A stretch of 40,069 nt of DNA, from assembly GCF_013302895.1 (NCBI RefSeq), contig NZ_VJOK01000001.1:5132142-5172210 (forward strand), in the 5' to 3' direction. The position numbers and the translations under genes were made by a program. How positions within the stretch are numbered: position 1 is the first letter of the stretch; the number at the start of each line of letters is the position of its first letter. Below, piece by piece: positions 23,145 through 30,486 of the stretch. This stretch comes from Streptomyces albus subsp. chlorinus (GTDB lineage Bacteria > Actinomycetota > Actinomycetes > Streptomycetales > Streptomycetaceae). The notes under the pieces are model-generated. The model searched no databases and was not told the origin of the DNA. It saw nothing but the letters and a program-made list of their open reading frames with translations.

Positions 23145-23445
23145 CCCCGGCACGGGCAGGGACAGATGCCAATGGCGCTCGGGCGTCGCCGTTGCCACGG
23201 ACGTCACCGGCGCCAAGGACGTCGCCGGTGCCACGGGTGTCACCGGTGCTCGGGCACCCGGTCGTGACCGCCTCGTCCCTCGCGCGCCACGCGTGCCGGG
23301 CCAGTACGTTGGCCCGGTCCCCGGCGCTGCAATTCCTCCAAAGGGTGCGGAGGAAGCGGCTCTTCAGTGCGCCGTCGCTCCCACCGTCCCGCTCCAGCGC
23401 GGTGGCCATGATCCGGGTAAGGGTGAGCGCTCTGTTCTCAGGCAC
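22996..23445 (-). CDS. Small hypothetical protein, fifth micro-gene, running into the SDR gene
   Basis: 149 residues from GTG 23445, with GGAGGG upstream and an 8-nt overlap with the end of the gene at 23438-23653. Residues 1-60 look like a real small protein (ALTLTRIMATALERDGGSDG, LKSRFLRTLWRNCSAGDRAN, VLARHAWRARDE). After that come hexapeptide repeats (TGDTRG, TGDVLG, AGDVRG, NGDARA) and then about 50 Arg/Pro/Gly residues that are antisense to the end of the SDR gene. The protein probably lost its natural stop when this block joined the SDR, so only the first 60 residues are likely meaningful. I do not recognise a function. Confidence 0.5.
   Translation of the reverse strand: MPENRALTLTRIMATALERDGGSDGALKSRFLRTLWRNCSAGDRANVLARHAWRARDEAVTTGCPSTGDTRGTGDVLGAGDVRGNGDARAPLASVPARAGVSGRPSSVRRRRPVPARGPGPAGPGRRRRVHRAPSGRPCRCGPRGASRP
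23194..23265. repeat. 18-bp tandem repeat at the edge of the inserted block
   Basis: Three good units begin at 23194, 23212 and 23230 (for example GCCACGGACGTCACCGGC and GCCACGGGTGTCACCGGT), with a decayed fourth at 23248 and a decayed copy before the first. They code hexapeptides of type GDVxGx on the reverse strand. The array starts 49 bp after the SDR stop codon. Confidence 0.85.
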
Positions 23446-23653
23446 GGGTCCCTCCCCTCGATGCGGCCCCACGCGCCTCCAGGGCCTTGACGGCCGCGCG
23501 GGCCACCTCGCCGTAAGGGATGCCGCGGATGTTCCGGGCGCAGGGCAGGCAGGCGGACGCTGCGGCGGGAGGGCCTGAGCCGCGTTCGATGACGTCGATG
23601 ATCTCGACGTCGTCCGCGTGGCCTTGGTGCCACTGGCACCATCCGGCACTCAT
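23438..23653 (-). CDS. Small Cys/His-containing hypothetical protein
   Basis: 71 residues: MSAGWCQWHQGHADDVEIID, then a Pro/Ala linker, then ACLPCARNIRGIPYGEVARA. The Cys6-His9/His12 and CLPC (Cys36, Cys39) spacing could bind a single metal ion. ATG 23653 has GGAGG upstream and overlaps the stop of the preceding gene (ATGA). Such proteins occur in Streptomyces in small overlapping sets beside TPR regulators. No function is known to me. Confidence 0.7.
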   Translation of the reverse strand: MSAGWCQWHQGHADDVEIIDVIERGSGPPAAASACLPCARNIRGIPYGEVARAAVKALEARGAASRGGTRA

Positions 23654-23859
23654 CTGGTCGTTCCTCCGGTGTTCTTGTCAGTGGGGGCGGCGGGCGTAGG
23701 GGTCTTGTCGCCCGAGCAGGTGCGGCAGCGGGCGCCGATGCTTCTGATGCCGTCGTCCTGCGCGTCGTTGCGGACGGTCAGCGGGCCCCGGCAGCGTGGG
23801 CAGGTGCCGTACCAGCCGGGCCGGTGCAGCGCGAGGCGTGCGGGGGCGGGCTCAGTCAC
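23650..23859 (-). CDS. Small zinc-ribbon-like hypothetical protein
   Basis: 69 residues from GTG 23859. WYGTCPRCRGPLTVRND and IGARCRTCSGDKTP give two CxxC knuckles (Cys19, Cys22, Cys44, Cys47), a likely zinc ribbon. The start overlaps the end of the previous micro-gene by 8 nt and the stop overlaps the next start by 4 nt. Longer in-frame starts lie inside the neighbour and add an Arg/Pro-rich non-conserved stretch. Role unknown. Confidence 0.65.
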   Translation of the reverse strand: MTEPAPARLALHRPGWYGTCPRCRGPLTVRNDAQDDGIRSIGARCRTCSGDKTPTPAAPTDKNTGGTTR

Positions 23860-24004
23860 GGTGGCTGTCCCGTTCCCGGCGGCACCACGGACACCGGCAG
23901 GCAGGCCACCGCGTGGTCGCCGGCACCGTCGCCGCACGGACGGTGCGCGGCCTGGTCCAGGAACGGCCCGAGTCGCGGGAGACGCGGAGCGTCATACGAC
24001 TCAT
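23852..24004 (-). CDS. 50-residue hypothetical micro-protein
   Basis: MSRMTLRVSRDSGRSWTRPR is followed by TVRAATVPATTRWPACRCPW and CRRERDSHRD, with three cysteines (CRCPWC) near the end. ATG 24004 overlaps the stop of the 24001-24300 gene as ATGA, and its own end overlaps the next start by 8 nt, so it sits in a chain of coupled genes, which is the main reason for calling it. No family recognised. Confidence 0.55.
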   Translation of the reverse strand: MSRMTLRVSRDSGRSWTRPRTVRAATVPATTRWPACRCPWCRRERDSHRD

Positions 24005-24300
24005 GACGAGGGCCTCACCGGTCGGACGGCCGCGAGATGGCGCTCCCGGTCCCTGTCGTAGGCCTCCCGCTCCCGCTGGGTGGCCTCGCGCAGGTGCTCC
24101 GGGGCGGCCCACCACGCGTAGCCGGTGGGCGTGATGAGCTGCATGGCCCCGTCCGGGCGGGTCTGCTGCACCCGTCCCGTCCACGGCGGCTCGGGCGGGA
24201 CGCACTGTCGCGTCTCTTCGTCGACCAGGTAGTCCCCCCTGACGATGTCCGGGTCTGCACTTGCCGTCGTGGTGGAGGTCTGTGGGTGCCTGATCGACAT
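24001..24300 (-). CDS. Small hypothetical protein, first gene of micro-gene operon
   Basis: 99 residues from ATG 24300 with GAGGGGAG upstream. Sequence includes IVRGDYLVDEETRQCVPPEP, WTGRVQQTRPDGAMQLITPT and GYAWWAAPEHLREATQRERE, a soluble charged protein with one SH3-like looking segment (WTGRVQ...MQLITPTGYAWWA) and a helical end. Proteins of this look are common in Streptomyces beside DNA-binding and TPR regulators, and are unnamed. It heads an operon of five coupled micro-genes and is divergent from the TPR regulator at 24460 across 159 bp. Confidence 0.7.
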   Translation of the reverse strand: MSIRHPQTSTTTASADPDIVRGDYLVDEETRQCVPPEPPWTGRVQQTRPDGAMQLITPTGYAWWAAPEHLREATQREREAYDRDRERHLAAVRPVRPSS

Positions 24301-24355
24301 GTGGGCTCCCCTCGCTGGGCTCATATCCAGCCAACGGCGAGGCGCCCGTTTCCGT

Positions 24356-24391
24356 CGGACTCACGGCCGGACTTTCGGGCGGACTTTTGAC
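24356..24391. promoter_or_regulatory. Three CGGACT iterons at 12-bp spacing
   Basis: CGGACTCACGGC, CGGACTTTCGGG and CGGACTTTTGAC lie in tandem, with CGGACT starting at 24356, 24368 and 24380. They are in the divergent promoter between the micro-gene operon and the TPR regulator. A -10-like TACGGT for the regulator follows at 24424-24429, and GACCGGTC (24395-24402) is a short palindrome between them. Confidence 0.6.
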
Positions 24392-24459
24392 CGCGACCGG
24401 TCTTTTCCGCCTCCTCAACCCGCTACGGTCGGTACACGAGCGGATCACCGGAGGTACCG

Positions 24460-25752
24460 TTGACTCCCTTTGAACAGGCGTGCATCGAGCACGGCTGGCG
24501 CCGGCCAGCGGATTTTCTCCAAGCGTTCAATTCGACCGCTGCCATCCTGGGAGAGGTCGTCACGCTGACAGACCGCCAACTTCGCCGGTGGCGCCAGCCA
24601 TCGCCTCCTGAACCTCGCGCCCGCGCCTGGCGCGTACTCCATGCCATGTTCGGTGTGAGCCCGAGCGATCTCGGCTTTCCCGGCCCCCCGCCCGGTGCGA
24701 CCGTGGGGATTGAACCGCTCCTCGCAAAGAAAGGCACCAGCAGCGTGGATCGACGCGCCTTCCTCAACGATTCCCTCGGTGTCGCCGCAAGCGCCGGATT
24801 CCCACCAGCCCTGTCACCGACCGGATACTTCGGAGCCGTGGGCACTACCCACCTGCGGGAACTCCGAGAAGGACTCCGTTCCCTGTACCAGCTCGATGAC
24901 GCCTACGGCGGCGGGGACGTGCGCTCCCTCGCCGCCCGACACCTGCGCCGCGTGCGCCGGGTCATCAACACCAGCCGCTTCCCCGACACCATCGGCCGGC
25001 AACTCCAGCTGCTCGCCGGCGAGACGGCAGAGCACTGCGCGTGGCTGGCGTACGACGCGGACGACCAGGACACCGCACGCCGCTATTGGGGCGAAGCCCT
25101 TGCAACAGCGACGATGCTTCGCGACACCAGCCTCGAAATCCTCGCTCTCGCCTCCCTGTCCATGCAGGCGTCGTACGAGGGGCGTCCCCGTGACGGCCTT
25201 GATCTGGCCCGTGCGGCACGCGAGAGAGCGACACGCTTCGGCTCACCGATCCTCCAGTCTCTCATCGCGTCCCGTGAAGCCCGAGCACTGTCCCTGATGG
25301 GCGACGGCAAGGCCGCGGGCAAACGCCTCGCCGACGCCATGCGCCTGGTCGAACGCCACGGGCCACGGTCACGTCCTTCTCCGGACTGGGCGGCCTTCCA
25401 CGGCCATGCGGAACTCGACTACGCCCAAGGGCTGCTTTACACCGAGACCGGTCACCATCACGCGGCCACGCAGTACATCCGCGCCGCGCTCGCCCACCAA
25501 GACCGCACCTACGGCCGCAACAGGGCGCTGTACCGGCTCACTCTTTCCCGTAGCCTCCTCAAGGCGGGGGACGTTGACGAGGGCGCCGCCCACGCCATGG
25601 ACAGCCTGGAACACCTGGAAGAAGTCGAGTCCGCCCGGGTTCTCAGGCGGCTGCACGAGGTGACTGACCTCCTGGGCGGCCACGACACCGCGAGCGCCAG
25701 AGACGCATCGGAGCAGTTGACGGAGTACGCCCACGTGAGGGGAGCCGCGTGA
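24460..25752 (+). CDS. TPR-containing putative regulatory protein (TTG start)
   Basis: 430 residues. The TTG at 24460 is chosen because GGAGG (24450-24454) sits 5 nt upstream and MTPFEQACIEHGWRRPADFL is a sensible start. The N-terminal about 75 residues look like a degenerate helix-turn-helix (LTDRQLRRWRQPSPPEPRAR, AWRVLHAMFGVSPSDLGFPG). A linker with SVDRRAFLNDSLGVAASAGF follows. Residues about 130-420 are a run of helical TPR-like repeats (AWLAYDADDQDTARRYWGEA, LASLSMQASYEGRPRDGLDL, LLYTETGHHHAATQYIRAAL). This is a Streptomyces family of transcriptional regulators and signalling proteins whose ligands are mostly unknown. It is coupled to the GNAT gene by a GTGA overlap. Its codon use is less GC-extreme than its neighbours. 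Confidence 0.8.
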   Translation: MTPFEQACIEHGWRRPADFLQAFNSTAAILGEVVTLTDRQLRRWRQPSPPEPRARAWRVLHAMFGVSPSDLGFPGPPPGATVGIEPLLAKKGTSSVDRRAFLNDSLGVAASAGFPPALSPTGYFGAVGTTHLRELREGLRSLYQLDDAYGGGDVRSLAARHLRRVRRVINTSRFPDTIGRQLQLLAGETAEHCAWLAYDADDQDTARRYWGEALATATMLRDTSLEILALASLSMQASYEGRPRDGLDLARAARERATRFGSPILQSLIASREARALSLMGDGKAAGKRLADAMRLVERHGPRSRPSPDWAAFHGHAELDYAQGLLYTETGHHHAATQYIRAALAHQDRTYGRNRALYRLTLSRSLLKAGDVDEGAAHAMDSLEHLEEVESARVLRRLHEVTDLLGGHDTASARDASEQLTEYAHVRGAA

Positions 25753-26339
25753 TGTCCGGCATACGCTACGAGCTGCACGAGGGACAAGCAGTGAGGGAAC
25801 AGCTGGACGCGTTCCTTCCGGCGTACGAGGAGGTGTACGCCGAGCCTCCCTACAGCGAGGGGCCCCGAGACGTCGCGGAGTTCATCGACCACTTCCACGT
25901 CCATGCCCAGCGGCCAGGCATCCGCCTCGTTCTCGCCCGCGACGCGGACGAGGTCGTGGGATTCGCGTACGGGTACCTGCTGGCATCCGACACCCGCTGG
26001 TGGGCCAACGTTCAAGAACCGCTGCCCGATGACTTTACGTGGGAGGACGGCACCCGCACGTGGGTCATCATCGAACTCGGTGTCCGAAAGCCCTGGCGGC
26101 GTCGCGGCATAGCCGCCGGCCTCCACGTCCGTCTCCTCGACGGCCTGGCCGTTGAGCGGGTCACGCTCACCGTCCGGCCCGAGCCGGAAGCCGCACCGGC
26201 CCGAGCCGCGTATCTCGCCTGGGGCTATCGGCGCGTTGGCCGTTCTCACCCCTGGGAAGATGCTCCTTACTACGACGCCATGGTCCGCGAACTCGGACTA
26301 CCGCGCGTCGGAACCACCTCTGTAGGAGAGCAGTCATGA
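25749..26339 (+). CDS. GNAT-family N-acetyltransferase
   Basis: 196 residues. GIRLVLARDADEVVGFAYGY (about 57-76) and WVIIELGVRKPWRRRGIAAG (105-124) form the GNAT core; RRRGIA is the acetyl-CoA pyrophosphate loop. VERVTLTVRPEPEAAPARAA and YLAWGYRRVGR complete the fold. Acceptor unknown. GTG 25749 overlaps the regulator stop; ATG 25752 (TGATG) is an equally possible start. The pairing of the TPR regulator with a GNAT enzyme suggests a regulated modification, which is inference. The last codons overlap the broken gene that follows (ATGA). Confidence 0.88.
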   Translation: MMSGIRYELHEGQAVREQLDAFLPAYEEVYAEPPYSEGPRDVAEFIDHFHVHAQRPGIRLVLARDADEVVGFAYGYLLASDTRWWANVQEPLPDDFTWEDGTRTWVIIELGVRKPWRRRGIAAGLHVRLLDGLAVERVTLTVRPEPEAAPARAAYLAWGYRRVGRSHPWEDAPYYDAMVRELGLPRVGTTSVGEQS

Positions 26340-26653
26340 CGGTGGGGCTTGCTCAGGTCAAGACACAGGGGCGCTGCCTCTCACGGGTTGCCTCCCCTGC
26401 ATAAGAGGGGGCGTCCCGAGACGCGGCGGCTCCCGACCGGCCGCACGGTGGTGTCACGGCCGCACCGGTCGTCGTCCACCCGCCCGACGAGGACGGCGGA
26501 CGCCGCGTCCGTGCGTGGGACACGATCGGCCGTGCCCGCAGCACCACCGAGCTGCTCGGATTCGTCCCCCTGCCCGGTCTCGACCCCGGCACCATGGACC
26601 CGCACGAGAGTGACGTGAGCGAGCGGCGCGGCGGTGGCCCGGACGCTATCGGG
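26336..26653 (+). pseudogene. Small Streptomyces hypothetical gene broken by an in-frame TAA
   Basis: ATG 26336 overlaps the GNAT stop and has AGGAG upstream. It encodes only 22 residues (MTVGLAQVKTQGRCLSRVAS, PA) before TAA at 26402-26404. The same frame then continues without a start codon as APVVVHPPDEDGGRRVRAWD, TIGRARSTTELLGFVPLPGL and ERRGGGPDAIG. This resembles a widespread actinomycete small protein that ends in a W/E-RGGGP motif. The best reading is one coupled gene with a nonsense mutation or damaged 5' end. A CTG start or stop readthrough would be alternatives. The frame stays open to 26986, antisense to the acyltransferase. Confidence 0.5.
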
Positions 26654-26686
26654 GCGGCCGGGGCCGGCCGGCAGGGGGCTTTCCGC

Positions 26687-27808
26687 TCACGGCCGCCCGG
26701 GGCCGCGCGGGAAGAGCCAGTCCATCCGGGGCTCGACCACGGCGCGCAGGGCGCGGCGGACCGCCGGGGTGCACAGGAGGGTGACGGCGGCCGACGCCAG
26801 CAGTGTGACGGCCACCATGCCGAGCGGGGTGTGCACCCACTCCGGCCGGTACCAGCCCCACCAGCGGCTGCCCTTGACCAGGAAGCCGTGCAGCAGGAAG
26901 CCGTAGAGCGTGCCGGCTCCCAGGGCCGTGCACCACAGCCGCCGGCCGGGCACCCAGGCCAGGAAGCAGGCGCTGAGCACCAGTGAGCAGACCAGCAGGG
27001 CCAGGGACATCGCAGCGCCGGTCACCGCGGAGACCCCCAGGTCCTGCGCCGGGTCGCGCAGGAAGAGCCACTGGTGGTTCATGCGCGGTGCCGCCCAGTA
27101 GGAGAAGACCAGCGCGCCCAGCAGCACCGGCAGGCTCAGCAGGCGGGCGGCCCGGTGCCGCACCAGTGTGAAGTGCTCCGGGCGCAGCGTCAGCCCGATC
27201 ACGAAGAAGGGCAGGAACCGCAGCACCCGTTGCAGCTCCAGCTCGCCGCCGACGCTCGGGGAGACCGAGACGAGGACGGCGATGACCACCGAGGTGGTCA
27301 CCGGCCACCGCAGCCGCTCCCAGACGGGCGTGAGCAGCCGCCAGAAGAACAGGGCCAGCAGGAACCACATCACGAACCACGGGTCGAAGAGGTCGATGGG
27401 GTAGTCGGGTTCGTCGTGCGCCCAGCGCCGGAAGAGCGCGTACGCCGTCTGGAAGACGACGTACGGCACGGCGACCCCGGCCACCAGCCGCCGGACCCGG
27501 GAGGGCGTGAAGGTGAAGCCGCGCGAGAAGTAGCCGGAGATCATGATGAACGCCGGCATGTGGAAGGTGTACACGAACAGGTACAGGGCGGTGGCCGCCC
27601 GGCTGTCGTCCCAGAACGGCTCCCAGGAGTGGGCGGCGGCCACCAGCACGATCGCCAGGTACTTGGCGTTGTCGAAGTACGGGTCCCGCCCCGCGCCGGC
27701 CGCCCCGCGGGCCGCCGCCCGACGTACGCTCCCCGCGGCAGGGCCGCCGTCCCCGGCCCGTGCGGCCGGGGACGGCGGCGCCGCCAGGGGAGGCAGCGGT
27801 GTCCTCAT
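26687..27808 (-). CDS. Integral membrane acyltransferase (acyltransferase 3 / NolL-like)
   Basis: 373 residues. After a 40-residue Ala/Gly/Pro-rich leader it begins YFDNAKYLAIVLVAAAHSWE, with the conserved N-K/R-x-x...H of the OafA/NolL acyltransferase family, followed by LFVYTFHMPAFIMISGYFSR. About ten membrane helices follow (WFVMWFLLALFFWRL, VVIAVLVSVSPSV, FLPFFVIGLTL, LGALVFSYWA, LALLVCSLVLSACFLAWV). It would transfer an acetyl or other acyl group onto a sugar or polyol. It is the last gene of the cell-wall polymer operon and overlaps the TagF-like gene by 4 nt (ATGA), so the probable acceptor is that polymer. Ends against the pseudogene. Confidence 0.88.
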   Translation of the reverse strand: MRTPLPPLAAPPSPAARAGDGGPAAGSVRRAAARGAAGAGRDPYFDNAKYLAIVLVAAAHSWEPFWDDSRAATALYLFVYTFHMPAFIMISGYFSRGFTFTPSRVRRLVAGVAVPYVVFQTAYALFRRWAHDEPDYPIDLFDPWFVMWFLLALFFWRLLTPVWERLRWPVTTSVVIAVLVSVSPSVGGELELQRVLRFLPFFVIGLTLRPEHFTLVRHRAARLLSLPVLLGALVFSYWAAPRMNHQWLFLRDPAQDLGVSAVTGAAMSLALLVCSLVLSACFLAWVPGRRLWCTALGAGTLYGFLLHGFLVKGSRWWGWYRPEWVHTPLGMVAVTLLASAAVTLLCTPAVRRALRAVVEPRMDWLFPRGPGRP

Positions 27809-30486
27809 CGACGCCCGAGCTCCAGCATGCGGTCCACGACGCGGGCGGTGGCCAGCCCGTCGGAGGGCTCGCAGAAGTCCCGTACGAAGTCCGCGTACCG
27901 GTCCTTGTGGGCGGCGGCGACGCTGTCGATGTCGCGGATCGCGGCGACCAGTTCCTCGCTCGTCTTGATCAGCGGCCCGGGGGCGCGCTCGGTGAAGTCG
28001 AAGTAGAAGCCGCGCAGGGTGTCCCGGTAGTGCTCCAGGTCGTAGGTGAAGAAGAGCATCGGACGCCCGGAGTGGGCGAAGTCGAACAGCACCGAGGAGT
28101 AGTCGGTGATCAGGATGTCGGCGAGCAGGTACAGCTCGGCGATGTCCGGATAGCCGGACACGTCGAAGACGAAGCCCTCGCCCGCGCCGGGGATCGCGTC
28201 CAGGATCTTGGGGTGCTTGCGGAAGAGGAAGACGTGGTCGTCCCCCAGCTCCCGCTCCGCCGCGGCCAGGTCGACCCGCAGGTCCAGTTTGAACCGCTGC
28301 CCGCCGTGCCGCTGGTCGTCCCGCCAGGTCGGCGCGTACAGCACCACCTTCTTGTCGGCGGGGATGCCCAGGACCTTCCGCACCCGGGCGGCCACGTCGG
28401 CCCGCTCAGGAGAGTGGAAGAGGTCGTTGCGCGGATACCCCGCCTCCAGCACCTCGCCCTCCGCGCAGAACGCGCGCTTCATCACGGGCGTGGTGAAGGC
28501 GTTGGGGGAGACGGTGATGTCGAACTGGCGGAAGCGGTGCGGCAGGGAGGCGATGTAGGCGGGGTTCGCCTTGGGCGTGCCCAGCAGGTCGGCGCCGATC
28601 TTCTTCAGCGGGGTGCCGTGCCAGGTCTGCACGACGGTCTGGTCCTCCCGCTTGGTGAACCAGTCGCCCAGGCCGACGTTGGTGACGACGTACCGGCTGC
28701 GGGCCAGCGCCTCGTACCACTCCTTGGAGTGCCACTCCAGCGGGGTGACCCCCTCGGGCAGCGCCACCTGCCCGTCGGCGACGGACCACAGGTGCTCCAC
28801 CTCGACGCCGCGGCGCACCAGTTCCTCGTGGATGGCGCGCGGCGAGTCGGAGAACTGCTTGCCGCCGAAGCTGTTGTAGAACACCGCCTCGCGCAGCGGC
28901 AGCCGCTTGTGCCGGCTGGTGAACTCGGTGCGCAGCAGGTGCTGGCGGTAGGCGCCGCGCTCGTCCTCGCCCAGCGGGGAGAGGGCCTCCAGGTAGATGC
29001 GGTCGAAGTAGCGCCGCTCCACCCGGTAGGAGCGGCTGCCCGCGTCGTGCTCCAGCGGGAGCCGCCCCACCTGGTCGGCGCGCAGCTTCACCGGGACGTC
29101 CTGCCGGTGGGTGGTGGCCCCTTCGGCGCGGAAGGAGAAGTACCAGCGGCCCTTGCGCAGCGGCAGCGTGACGTCCGGGTCGTAGGTGGCCGTCTCCAGC
29201 GGCCGGACGCGCGCCCGGAACCGGCCGGTGGCCGGGTCGAAGTCCAGGGGCAGGTGCTTCTCCTCGTGCTGGCCCCCGTGCCGCAGCACCAGTTTCGCGC
29301 CCTCACCGGGACCGGAGAAGTCGCCCTCCAGCAGCAGCGCGCCGTCCTCGGTCCACTCCAGGGTGTCCACGATGGGCTGGCGTGCCCTGTCGTGCATCTT
29401 CAGCAGACCCGGGCCGTCCGTGGTGAGGGCGATCTCCCGGCCGCCGGGCAGGTCGTAGGACCCGGCGGCGAAGTCCGCCGAGACGACGGCCCGGCGCCTG
29501 CCGCCGTCTGCCGACCGCATGTGGCAGTGCCAGTCGTGCGTCTTCCCGTACGGCTTGGTCACCTCGTGCAGCCGGGCGAAGGGGATGCGCACGGTGCCGT
29601 CCTCGGCCACCGGGTAGTGGTGCTCGCCGATCTCCAGGGCGGTCACCCCCTTCCCGTACGAGCGCACCGTCAGCTCCAGCTGGGAGCCGTCCCGGCGGTG
29701 GCCGGTGATCTGTCCCGGCGTCGGGTCAAGGGTCAGCTGGAGCCGTCCCTTGGAGTCGAACCCGGCCACCAGCCGGCGGCCGTCCGCCAGGTGCCGCACC
29801 TGGGTGTGCCCGCCGGAGCCGACCACGTCCTTGACCGGCCGGGCCCCGCGCGGCCCGCCGGGGCCGGACAGCAGCAGGCCCAGCTGCCAGACGCCGGGCC
29901 GGTCGGCGCCGGGCAGCTTGCCGGGGTCGAGCAGGAACTCGAACCCGGACCAGTCGTAGCAGTGCAGCGCCTGCTTGGAGGCGGCGGTGGCCTCCGGCAT
30001 CCGGACCGGGCGGACGGTGAACGGCACGCGCCGCCGGCTGCCCTTGCGCCACAGCAGGCCGATCCGCGGCAGCCGGGGCCGTTCGGCCATCGGCACATTG
30101 GCCAGGTAGGCCCAGCCGCGCACCAGCAGCCGCCCGTCGCTCTGCCACTCCAGGGTGGTCAGCTTGCTGCGCACCGGCAGATCGTCCTTGCCGCGCAGCG
30201 GGATCTGCCCCACGCCGGGGAAGACGGCGCGGCCCCTGCGCAGTCCGCGCACCTGGAAGCCGCCGGGGTGCTCGCGCTGGAGGCGCTGCAGGGCGACCGC
30301 GTCGTCCAGCCGGCCCTCGCGGACCAGCTTCCAGGCGAACCGCTCGGCGGGCGCCAGCGCGTCCGGGGTGCGGCCCCCGCTCCAGTGGGCGCGCGCGGCG
30401 GTGAGGAAGGAGGCACGTTCCTCCTCGCTCGCCTCGGGCAGGTAACGCAGGCCCCGGGCCAGCTCTTCGGGGATCGTGTCACTCAT
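27805..30486 (-). CDS. TagF/TarL-like CDP-glycerol (or ribitol) phosphotransferase
   Basis: 893 residues. The C-terminal about 390 residues are a CDP-glycerol glycerophosphotransferase domain: TWHGTPLKKIG (Trp622), KANPAYIASLPHRFRQFDI, VVLYAPTWRDD (Trp721), FLFRKHPK and TDYSSVLFDF (near 793-802). HGTP and TDYSS are the polymerase hallmarks; the His acts as base. Residues about 90-480 are beta-rich and unlike known catalytic domains (TLEWQSDGRLLVRGWAYLAN, LEWTEDGALLLEGDFSGPGE), a carbohydrate-binding-like stalk seen in actinomycete members. It would polymerise glycerol- or ribitol-phosphate units of a teichoic-acid-like polymer at the membrane. ATG 30486 overlaps the upstream stop region by 8 nt, and the end overlaps the acyltransferase. 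Confidence 0.92.
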   Translation of the reverse strand: MSDTIPEELARGLRYLPEASEEERASFLTAARAHWSGGRTPDALAPAERFAWKLVREGRLDDAVALQRLQREHPGGFQVRGLRRGRAVFPGVGQIPLRGKDDLPVRSKLTTLEWQSDGRLLVRGWAYLANVPMAERPRLPRIGLLWRKGSRRRVPFTVRPVRMPEATAASKQALHCYDWSGFEFLLDPGKLPGADRPGVWQLGLLLSGPGGPRGARPVKDVVGSGGHTQVRHLADGRRLVAGFDSKGRLQLTLDPTPGQITGHRRDGSQLELTVRSYGKGVTALEIGEHHYPVAEDGTVRIPFARLHEVTKPYGKTHDWHCHMRSADGGRRRAVVSADFAAGSYDLPGGREIALTTDGPGLLKMHDRARQPIVDTLEWTEDGALLLEGDFSGPGEGAKLVLRHGGQHEEKHLPLDFDPATGRFRARVRPLETATYDPDVTLPLRKGRWYFSFRAEGATTHRQDVPVKLRADQVGRLPLEHDAGSRSYRVERRYFDRIYLEALSPLGEDERGAYRQHLLRTEFTSRHKRLPLREAVFYNSFGGKQFSDSPRAIHEELVRRGVEVEHLWSVADGQVALPEGVTPLEWHSKEWYEALARSRYVVTNVGLGDWFTKREDQTVVQTWHGTPLKKIGADLLGTPKANPAYIASLPHRFRQFDITVSPNAFTTPVMKRAFCAEGEVLEAGYPRNDLFHSPERADVAARVRKVLGIPADKKVVLYAPTWRDDQRHGGQRFKLDLRVDLAAAERELGDDHVFLFRKHPKILDAIPGAGEGFVFDVSGYPDIAELYLLADILITDYSSVLFDFAHSGRPMLFFTYDLEHYRDTLRGFYFDFTERAPGPLIKTSEELVAAIRDIDSVAAAHKDRYADFVRDFCEPSDGLATARVVDRMLELGRR

